Shown here: positions 1 through 5,161 of the stretch, one piece after another
Layout: every line of letters begins with the position of its first letter
How positions within the stretch are numbered: position 1 is the first letter of the stretch
DNA from: Lachnospiraceae bacterium UBA6452
Lineage (GTDB): Bacteria > Bacillota > Clostridia > Lachnospirales > Lachnospiraceae
Length of the DNA: 8,246 nt
Direction: 5' to 3'
Assembly (NCBI GenBank): GCA_002441865.1
Contig: DJNY01000114.1
Span: 1 to 8,246, forward strand
Notes under the pieces: model-generated
What the model saw: only the letters and a program-made list of their open reading frames with translations
Databases searched by the model: none
What the model was told of the DNA's origin: nothing
Program-made: the position numbers and the translations under genes

Positions 1-1737
1 GTAGAACAGGAAAACCTTGCAAGAAATATCGTTGAAGTTCTGTATCCGAATGATAATCATTATGCAGGTAAAGAGCTTCGTCTGAAACAGCAGTACTTCT
101 TTATTTCCGCATCCGTGCAGGAAGCAGTTGAGAAGTTTATGCGTACACATGATGATATCCGTAAATTCCATGAAAAAGTAACATTCCAGTTGAACGATAC
201 ACATCCGACCGTAGCAGTTGCAGAGCTGATGCGTATCCTGATGGATGAATATTATTTAACATGGGATGAAGCATGGGATGTTACAACAAAGACCTGTGCT
301 TACACAAACCATACGATCATGGCAGAAGCACTGGAAAAATGGCCGATCGAGCTGTTCAGCCGTCTGCTTCCGCGTATTTACCAGATCGTAGAAGAGATCA
401 ACCGTCGTTTCGTCATGGAAATTGAAGCAAGATATCCGGGCAACCAGGAGAAGATCCGCAAGATGGCGATCATCTACGATGGCCAGGTTAAAATGGCGCA
501 TCTGGCAATCGCAGCAGGCTACAGTGTAAACGGTGTTGCAAGACTGCATACAGAGATCCTGAAGAATCAGGAGCTGAAAGACTTCTATGAAATGATGCCG
601 GAGAAGTTCAACAACAAGACAAACGGTATCACACAGCGTCGTTTCCTGCTTCATGCAAATCCGCTTCTTGCAGAGTGGGTAACAGCCCATGTTGGTGCGG
701 ACTGGATCACAGATCTGCCAAAGATCAAGAAACTTGCTGTTTATGCGGATGATGAAAAAGCACAGCAGGAATTCATGAACATCAAGTATCAGAATAAAGT
801 AAGACTTGCAAAATATATTTTAGAGCACAACGGTGTTGAAGTAGATCCACGTTCTATCTTTGATGTACAGGTAAAACGTCTGCATGAGTATAAACGCCAG
901 CTTCTGAACATTCTGCATGTTATGTATTTATACAATGAGATCAAAGAGCATCCGGATATGGAATTCTTCCCAAGAACATTCATCTTCGGTGCAAAGGCAG
1001 CGGCAGGTTATAAAAATGCCAAGCTGACGATCAAGCTGATCAATTCCGTTGCGGATGTGATCAATAACGATGCATCTATCAATGGCAAGATCAAAGTTGT
1101 CTTCATTGAAAACTACCGTGTGTCCAATGCAGAGCTGATCTTTGCAGCAGCAGATGTTTCCGAGCAGATTTCCACAGCATCCAAGGAAGCATCCGGTACG
1201 GGTAACATGAAGTTCATGTTAAACGGCGCCCTGACGATCGGTACAATGGATGGTGCCAATGTAGAGATCGTAGAAGAAGTCGGAGCAGAAAATGCATTTA
1301 TCTTCGGTCTTTCTTCCGATGAAGTTATCCACTATGAGAACTATGGCGGATATGATCCGATGGAGATCTTCAATAATGATGCAGATATCCGTAAGGTGCT
1401 GATGCAGCTGATCAACGGTACTTACTCACCACAGGATCCGGAACTGTTCAGAGATCTTTACAATTCACTGCTGAATACACAGTGTACAGCAAAAGCTGAT
1501 ACCTACTTTATCCTGAAAGACTTCAAGTCCTACGCTGAAGCACAGAAGAAGGTAGAGGCAGCTTACAGAGATGAAAAGGGCTGGGCAAAGAGTGCACTCT
1601 TAAATACAGCATGCTCCGGCAAGTTCACATCTGATAGAACTATTCAGGAATATGTAGATGATATCTGGAAGCTTGACAAGGTTGTTCTGCCAAAGAAAAA
1701 AGAGGTAAAAAAGACAGCAGCGACAGAAGAAAAATAA
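1..1737 (+). CDS. glgP: Glycogen phosphorylase, C-terminal ~70% (5' end outside window)
   Basis: This PLP-dependent GT35 enzyme releases glucose-1-phosphate from the non-reducing ends of cytoplasmic alpha-1,4-glucans. The frame is open from base 1, and the reading GKELRLKQQYFF before the GTG at 115 matches the family, so 115 is not the start; about 245 N-terminal residues are missing compared with the usual ~820. Counting residues from base 1, the visible motifs are QLNDTHP from 63, YTNHT from 101, VKRLHEYKRQ from 291 (R293 and K298 correspond to the phosphate-contacting Arg569/Lys574 of muscle phosphorylase), and EASGTGNMKFMLNGA with the PLP-Schiff-base lysine at 404. The C-terminus carries a short Lys/Ala-rich tail (LPKKKEVKKTAATEEK). 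The gene ends 36 bp before a strong terminator and faces a convergent regulator gene. The regulatory N-terminus cannot be judged. No frameshift is visible. Confidence 0.97.
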   Translation, partial: VEQENLARNIVEVLYPNDNHYAGKELRLKQQYFFISASVQEAVEKFMRTHDDIRKFHEKVTFQLNDTHPTVAVAELMRILMDEYYLTWDEAWDVTTKTCAYTNHTIMAEALEKWPIELFSRLLPRIYQIVEEINRRFVMEIEARYPGNQEKIRKMAIIYDGQVKMAHLAIAAGYSVNGVARLHTEILKNQELKDFYEMMPEKFNNKTNGITQRRFLLHANPLLAEWVTAHVGADWITDLPKIKKLAVYADDEKAQQEFMNIKYQNKVRLAKYILEHNGVEVDPRSIFDVQVKRLHEYKRQLLNILHVMYLYNEIKEHPDMEFFPRTFIFGAKAAAGYKNAKLTIKLINSVADVINNDASINGKIKVVFIENYRVSNAELIFAAADVSEQISTASKEASGTGNMKFMLNGALTIGTMDGANVEIVEEVGAENAFIFGLSSDEVIHYENYGGYDPMEIFNNDADIRKVLMQLINGTYSPQDPELFRDLYNSLLNTQCTAKADTYFILKDFKSYAEAQKKVEAAYRDEKGWAKSALLNTACSGKFTSDRTIQEYVDDIWKLDKVVLPKKKEVKKTAATEEK

Positions 1738-1773
1738 ATGAAGGGTATTTTGGGTTATAGTTACTATAGAAAA

Positions 1774-1812
1774 GGAGCCGGCTTTAAGGGGTTAAAGCCG
1801 GCTCCGATTTTT
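1774..1812. terminator. Bidirectional intrinsic terminator between convergent genes
   Basis: A perfect 14-bp stem (GGAGCCGGCTTTAA, 1774-1787, against 1792-1805) closes a GGGG loop. It is followed on the + strand by GATTTTT. On the - strand it is followed by TTTTCTAT, the complement of 1766-1773. It lies just after glgP, and its T tract overlaps the stop codon of the convergent gene (TAA, complement of 1811-1813), so it can end transcription from both sides. Confidence 0.93.
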
Positions 1813-3268
1813 ACTCAGACAGTTTCTCGGACAACCGTGAGATACTTTTCTGAAACAGTTCGGTCGTTTCATCCGTTGTATAGATCAGATTATAGTACGA
1901 GGTATGCAGAAGAAAGTCTTTAAAAGAATGGATGATGTGGGGCTCTTTCATAATGCAGACCTGCGCCTGTACAGTTTCCGGAGAAGTACGGCTGAATAAA
2001 ATAGCATTGTCATAAATGAAAAATTCCAACTGTGGGCGGAATGCCTCTCCTTTTGCCAGAATAAAACGTTTACGTCCCGACTGGTTGGCGTGGATCAGCC
2101 GCTGCAGGAGCAGGATCCGGTCTTCGATCGAAATTGGATGGTATAAATCGGAAGGGATCTGATAGATAATACCGTTTTCGACAAAGTCGTCATAGCCTTT
2201 TTTGGAAAAGATAGACAGAAAATCCGGTGTCCGCTGCAGATTTTTGCATTGCTGTAAAAGTGTTTCCGATAAAACCCGGCTTTGTATCGGATCCAGATCT
2301 TTGTTAATACATCTCTGCACCATTTCTTCATCCACAAAAGAACCGATACACGGCTGTGCTTCCAGTGTATAAATATAACGTGCATGACTGGAAAGTGAAA
2401 TACAGGTGGACAGAAAGGAAGCTGTGTCAATATCATCCAGAAGTGGCATGGATGCCTGCAGCATGCTGTCGAAATGCTGCTGGTAATAACTAACGCTTTC
2501 CTGCGGCAGAAAAAGTGCGTTCTGGCAGTCACCGGATAATAACACAACATTACGGGGAAGCACCAGGTAATAAGGAAATGGAACAGCAGCCAGATTCTGT
2601 GCAGCGATTTCCTCATAACAATAGTATAATCTGCAGCCGTGTGGCGCAGACATAGCAAAAGGGAATAAAGTGGACAGTGTTTTCAGGTTAAGCAGGGATG
2701 CTTCATCGTGATTGCCGGTTACTTTTGAAAAGGTTACGATATGTTTGATTTCAAGCTGATCCAGATCTGCAGTTTGCAGCTGGGAATACAGGGTGCCAAA
2801 AAACTGATTATGAAAATCGGATACTGCATATAGATATATCGGAGTATTTTTCTCATCCTCAGCTGCAAGCAGATTACAGATCGTTGTGATGATCGGATAG
2901 CTTCCGTTTACCGGACAGGTCTGCTGTAACTGCAGTCCGGGAAGAACAGTGATCGTACGGTCAGGCACCGGCAGATCAGAAGTGGGAAGATTGACACCTT
3001 CCAGCAGATCTTTCAGATACATATGCTTCCGATAAGTTACTTCGCCAATCTGGGAAATCAGGAATGCCTGATCCAGTTCTCTTTTTTCAGTAATGGATAA
3101 TCCGAGAAAAGGAAGGATCTTTTGCAGGTTGTCACAACTGATCGGCCGTTCCCCGGATATTGCTTTCTGTAGTGTGGTACGATTGATGCCACTGTCGATT
3201 GCCAGCTGGTAAATGGTATAATTGCTTTTTGATATGTATTCCTTTAGCAGCGTATGAAGTGATTTCAT
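1811..3268 (-). CDS. Helix-turn-helix regulator-like protein with a large uncharacterised C-terminal region (485 aa)
   Basis: This is probably a cytoplasmic DNA-binding regulator; its target is unknown. Residues ~4-60 resemble an XRE/Cro-type helix-turn-helix: TIYQLAIDSGINRTTLQKAI (18-37) has the usual 'QLA..SGI..TTL.K' pattern, followed by a second helical stretch to about residue 85. The remaining ~400 residues look like a soluble alpha/beta fold with no membrane segments and no family I can name; they could be a ligand-sensing or protein-interaction region. The ATG is preceded by GAGGGGG (about 3279-3285), spaced a rather long 11 bases away. Upstream lie a TATAAT box and a tandem GTGTCACA repeat. 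The gene follows the XRE repressor on the same strand after a 183-bp gap with no clear terminator, so some read-through is possible. Its T-rich end shares a terminator with glgP. DNA binding is moderately supported; the role is unknown. Confidence 0.85.
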   Translation of the reverse strand: MKSLHTLLKEYISKSNYTIYQLAIDSGINRTTLQKAISGERPISCDNLQKILPFLGLSITEKRELDQAFLISQIGEVTYRKHMYLKDLLEGVNLPTSDLPVPDRTITVLPGLQLQQTCPVNGSYPIITTICNLLAAEDEKNTPIYLYAVSDFHNQFFGTLYSQLQTADLDQLEIKHIVTFSKVTGNHDEASLLNLKTLSTLFPFAMSAPHGCRLYYCYEEIAAQNLAAVPFPYYLVLPRNVVLLSGDCQNALFLPQESVSYYQQHFDSMLQASMPLLDDIDTASFLSTCISLSSHARYIYTLEAQPCIGSFVDEEMVQRCINKDLDPIQSRVLSETLLQQCKNLQRTPDFLSIFSKKGYDDFVENGIIYQIPSDLYHPISIEDRILLLQRLIHANQSGRKRFILAKGEAFRPQLEFFIYDNAILFSRTSPETVQAQVCIMKEPHIIHSFKDFLLHTSYYNLIYTTDETTELFQKSISRLSEKLSE

Positions 3269-3340
3269 ATGATAATTTTCCCCCTCGTATTCTTCTTATC
3301 CCTTTGATCTGCATCAATTTAATACTATATGACTATTTCC

Positions 3341-3346
3341 ATTATA
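3341..3346 (-). promoter_or_regulatory. Putative -10 box for the 485-aa regulator
   Basis: On the - strand this reads TATAAT, a perfect -10 hexamer, about 72 bp upstream of the ATG at 3268. No convincing -35 sits at 16-18 bp: the 17-bp position reads CTGGAT. The promoter is therefore either weak or activator-dependent. The tandem repeat at 3403-3422 lies some 57 bp further upstream. Confidence 0.5.
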
Positions 3347-3402
3347 CAATGTTTTCTGAAAAAATCCAGTCTGTAGGTGACATGAACAGGTACACAAAAA
3401 GA

Positions 3403-3422
3403 GTGTCACAATTTGTGTCACA
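3403..3422. repeat. Tandem GTGTCACA direct repeat, candidate regulator-binding site
   Basis: Two identical octamers, GTGTCACA at 3403-3410 and 3415-3422, are separated by ATTT, giving a 12-bp start-to-start distance, close to one helical turn. A related GTGACA in the opposite orientation lies at 3377-3382. They sit upstream of the putative -10 of the 485-aa regulator, where an activator or autoregulator would be expected to bind. That function is inferred from position and spacing only. Confidence 0.4.
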
Positions 3423-3451
3423 TATTTAGATACGGATAATAATATGATATC

Positions 3452-3811
3452 TTAAGAAGTGGAAACATTGTCGAAATACTTATTCAGGTCTTTGATTAGT
3501 TTTAAGATCAGCTGCTTCTCCTGCTCATTGCGGTTTACCACGTGGGCAAGGATTTGTGTTGTGTAAGGGTCGTAGGTATAAGGGGCATACGAGGATTCTT
3601 CAAAAAAGGATGAAAGATTTATACTGAGTGCATTGCAGATCTGTTCCAATACTTTCACAGTTGGATTTTTTAAATTTCTTTCCAAAAGTCCCAAATATGT
3701 CGTTGTAATACCTGAGGAAAGCGCAAGCTGCTCCTGACTGAGTCCCTGCTCTGTTCGAAGCTCCCGTATTCTGTTTCCGATATTACAATTATTATTTTTT
3801 ATCATAACCAT
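3452..3811 (-). CDS. XRE-family transcriptional regulator (119 aa)
   Basis: This is a small cytoplasmic DNA-binding protein, probably an autoregulating repressor. Residues 11-66 form a classic XRE/HTH_3 domain: IGNRIRELRTEQGLSQEQLA, then SGITTTYLGLLERNLKNPT, then a final helix LEQICNALSINLSSFF. A tyrosine-rich linker (~75-84, APYTYDPYTT) leads to a short C-terminal helix rich in Lys, Leu and Ile (98-112) that may serve oligomerisation. The start at 3811 (MVM...) has no recognisable Shine-Dalgarno sequence; the second ATG at 3805 is an alternative. A TTGAAC-N17-TAAACT promoter reads straight into the ATG, which suggests a leaderless message. The gene is divergent from a micro-ORF unit, and the shared 96-bp gap contains a long dyad and three ATAGTT-containing boxes, the typical arrangement for a repressor and its target. 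The target pathway is unknown. Confidence 0.93.
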   Translation of the reverse strand: MVMIKNNNCNIGNRIRELRTEQGLSQEQLALSSGITTTYLGLLERNLKNPTVKVLEQICNALSINLSSFFEESSYAPYTYDPYTTQILAHVVNRNEQEKQLILKLIKDLNKYFDNVSTS

Positions 3812-3815
3812 AGTT

Positions 3816-3844
3816 TAGTTTATTGACATGGAAAGTTCAAATTG
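3816..3844 (-). promoter_or_regulatory. Putative promoter of the XRE gene, reading directly into its start codon
   Basis: On the - strand, TTGAAC (complement of 3839-3844 region) and TAAACT just before the ATG are separated by 17 bp. Transcription from this promoter would begin at or within the first codons, consistent with the missing ribosome binding site. Both hexamers match consensus only partly, so this is tentative. Confidence 0.35.
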
Positions 3845-3851
3845 CTATAGT
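3823..3851 (+). promoter_or_regulatory. Near-consensus sigma-A promoter driving the micro-ORF unit
   Basis: TTGACA (3823-3828, perfect -35) and TATAGT (3846-3851) are separated by exactly 17 bp. The predicted start is near 3858, about 50 bases before the ATG at 3908. It is embedded in the dyad 3827-3892, so it is probably repressed by the divergent XRE protein. Confidence 0.8.
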
Positions 3852-3892
3852 TATTATGTGTAAAAACAACTATAGTTTATGCACTTTCAATG
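3827..3892. promoter_or_regulatory. Long imperfect dyad (operator or leader hairpin) over the + promoter
   Basis: The left arm 3827-3852 and right arm 3868-3892 are imperfect inverted copies: CATnGAAAGTnCA, a short diverged stretch, then CTATAGTT in each. They flank a 15-base AT-rich centre. The dyad runs from the -35 hexamer to about +35, an unusually long symmetric site. It fits binding of two XRE dimers, or a loop between them. Part of it would also be transcribed into the leader. Confidence 0.55.
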
Positions 3893-3907
3893 GGAAAAAG
3901 GAGGGAC

Positions 3908-3985
3908 ATGATGCAACGTAATAAAGCAGTCAGGAATTATTGTATCTGCATATGGAAGAATATACAGGGAAAGGACATGTTCTAA
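3908..3985 (+). CDS. Micro-ORF (25 aa) with strong ribosome binding site
   Basis: AAGGAGGG stands just before ATGATG at 3908/3911, and the good promoter at 3823-3851 reads into it, so translation here is likely. The frame encodes MMQRNKAVRNYCICIWKNIQ followed by GKDMF and a stop. The peptide is short, basic and Cys/Trp-containing, with no signal peptide or recognised family. The same message carries an overlapping second frame that looks more protein-like (see the disrupted-gene entry), so this 25-residue reading may be only the truncated product of a frameshifted gene. Divergent XRE control and a strong downstream hairpin make it a self-contained transcription unit. Confidence 0.45.
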   Translation: MMQRNKAVRNYCICIWKNIQGKDMF

Positions 3986-4035
3986 CGGATTATGAGGAGA
4001 ATATGTTGCAAATAATAGGGAAATGCAGCATATAA
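3908..4035 (+). pseudogene. Possible 42-aa small protein gene disrupted by a 1-base frameshift
   Basis: Adding one A to the run at 3923-3925 (AAA to AAAA) would keep the first six codons (MMQRNK) and shift into a frame that stays open to TAA at 4033-4035. That frame includes QELLYLHMEEYTGK and then LTDYEENMLQIIGKCSI. The acidic, helix-like character of this frame looks more like a real small protein than the Cys/Trp-rich reading actually in frame with the start. The frame has its own ATG at 3952 (27 residues), but without a ribosome binding site. No classic X_XXY_YYZ slippery heptamer is present, so programmed frameshifting is unlikely; a homopolymer deletion or a sequencing error is simpler. 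I do not recognise the family. Confidence 0.4.
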
Positions 4036-4043
4036 AGGGAGAG

Positions 4044-4080
4044 ACAAATCCCCGGGCTTTTTAAGCCCGGGGATTTGTTT
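4044..4080. terminator. Intrinsic terminator, probably bidirectional
   Basis: A perfect 16-bp stem (ACAAATCCCCGGGCTT, 4044-4059, against 4063-4078) has a TTT loop. It ends the micro-ORF unit on the + strand, with the tail ATTTGTTT, and lies 17 bp past the stop of the convergent degV gene. The - strand tail is pyrimidine-rich but less T-rich, so + strand termination is the surer call. Confidence 0.88.
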
Positions 4081-4097
4081 CTGTATAAATGCAGGTA

Positions 4098-4985
4098 TTA
4101 ATTCGTACGCTCCTGTCCCCAGAAGAACAGGGCAACAGTACCGGGACCTGTATGACTGCCTATTGTTGTACCGATAGAGTTGATCTCCACTTTGCCGTTC
4201 AGATGCGGGAATGCAGCTTCTACGAGATCTGCAACAGCTCTGGCATCCTCATAGCAGGCAGACTGGGAAATGTAGCATTTTCCGTCATAATCCAATCCGT
4301 TTTCGGCAAGTTCTTTCATTTTATCTACAATGGCAATGATCACTTTTTTCTTGGTACGTATCTTCTGCCGCGGGATCAGCCGGCCTTCCAGATCTACATT
4401 TAATAGTGGACAGATATTCAGCATACCGCCGATCGCGCCTGCGGTTTTGGAAATACGTCCGCCCCTTACATAGAAAGTAAGATCGGTGGAGAAGAACCAG
4501 TGGTTCAGTTTCAGACGGTTATCTTCAGCCCACTTTGCGAGCGTGTCAATGTCCATGCCTTCGTCACGCAGATCTGCCAGTTTATCCATCAGAAGTCCGT
4601 AGCCGGAAGATGCGGCAAGAGAATCGATGATATAGATCTTACGATCCGGATATTTTTCTGCCAGATCTGCTTTGGCAAGCATGGCTGAATTGTATACACC
4701 GGAAATACCGGAAGACAGTGTCAGATGGATGATGTCCTTTCCTTCCTGTAAAAACGGTTCAAAATAATCGATAAATTCTTCCATATTGATCTGGGATGTT
4801 TTGGTATCGGCGCCGTTTGCCATTGCTTCATAGAATTTGTCAAATGGCATGGACTGCCCGAGATCATCGGCATATGGCTTACCGTTCAGAAAATAATGGA
4901 AGCAGATATAGTGGATGTCTCTGGCATTAAAATGTTCTTTGGAAAGATCCGCTGTGGAACAGCAGCTGATAATATATTCACTCAT
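4098..4985 (-). CDS. DegV family fatty-acid-binding protein (FakB-like)
   Basis: DegV/FakB proteins bind a fatty acid and, in Firmicutes, present it to the kinase FakA to make acyl-phosphate for phospholipid synthesis. Length (295 aa) is typical. Visible motifs are STADL at 10-14, TSQ at 63-65, LSSGISGVYNSA at 90-101, D121-SLAASSGYG in the second segment, VRGGRISK at 173-180 with the following hydrophobic cap helix, and SHTGPGTVALFF at 277-288 (His278 is the family's conserved ligand-region histidine). The first motif reads CCSTADL rather than the common TDSTADL. The ATG at 4985 has AAGGAGGG seven bases upstream. It has its own promoter and is divergent from the hydratase. No kinase gene is nearby, so the partner is presumably elsewhere. 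The family call is secure; the lipid specificity is not visible. Confidence 0.95.
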   Translation of the reverse strand: MSEYIISCCSTADLSKEHFNARDIHYICFHYFLNGKPYADDLGQSMPFDKFYEAMANGADTKTSQINMEEFIDYFEPFLQEGKDIIHLTLSSGISGVYNSAMLAKADLAEKYPDRKIYIIDSLAASSGYGLLMDKLADLRDEGMDIDTLAKWAEDNRLKLNHWFFSTDLTFYVRGGRISKTAGAIGGMLNICPLLNVDLEGRLIPRQKIRTKKKVIIAIVDKMKELAENGLDYDGKCYISQSACYEDARAVADLVEAAFPHLNGKVEINSIGTTIGSHTGPGTVALFFWGQERTN

Positions 4986-5012
4986 AATAAAACCCTCCTT
5001 AAATTCTTCTTC

Positions 5013-5041
5013 ATATTACGATAGAATACCCGCTCCGTCAA
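5013..5041 (-). promoter_or_regulatory. Sigma-A promoter of the degV gene
   Basis: On the - strand, TTGACG (complement of 5036-5041) and TAATAT (complement of 5013-5018) are separated by exactly 17 bp. The expected start is near 5006, about 20 bases before the ATG, just upstream of the AAGGAGGG ribosome binding site. Confidence 0.75.
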
Positions 5042-5080
5042 TGGTGCAGTGCTTTTCTGATAAAAGAAAACCGGCTGTAG

Positions 5081-5109
5081 TTGCAGACAGAAAAAAAGCA
5101 TGATAAACT
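5081..5109 (+). promoter_or_regulatory. Putative promoter of the hydratase gene
   Basis: TTGCAG (5081-5086) and TAAACT (5104-5109) are separated by 17 bp. TGA directly before the -10 forms an extended -10 element. The predicted start near 5116 gives a leader of about 46 bases. A 5-bp TTGAT/ATCAA pairing within the leader is too short to call a structure. Confidence 0.55.
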
Positions 5110-5161
5110 GTAATTGATTTGGGCTTTTGACGGATCAAACTGACTAACAGGAGGATAACAC

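Larger units (their letters stand above)
3806..3877. repeat. Three ATAGTT boxes in the divergent promoter region
   Basis: Three related decamers read on the + strand: AACCATAGTT (3806-3815), TGCTATAGTT (3843-3852) and AACTATAGTT (3868-3877, a perfect palindrome). The first overlaps the start codon of the XRE gene, the second covers the -10 hexamer of the + strand promoter, and the third lies just downstream of its expected start point. Binding there could shut down both directions. They are candidate operator boxes for the adjacent XRE protein; recognition by that protein is inferred. Confidence 0.5.

Noticed and set aside
1738..1923. + strand open frame directly after glgP
   Set aside because: It runs through the terminator hairpin and into the convergent regulator gene, and the ATG merely follows the glgP stop without a proper ribosome binding site.
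2095..2658. 187-codon - strand frame inside the 485-aa regulator gene
   Set aside because: A shadow frame on the same strand inside a longer, better-supported gene, with Cys/His-rich composition and no start signals.
3827..3892. Invertible promoter flanked by inverted repeats
   Set aside because: The centre between the arms is only 15 bases and the promoter lies within the arm, not between the arms; no recombinase gene is nearby.
3925..3985. Programmed -1 ribosomal frameshift in the micro-ORF
   Set aside because: The junction lacks a classic slippery heptamer and no stimulatory structure sits just downstream; a missing base is simpler.
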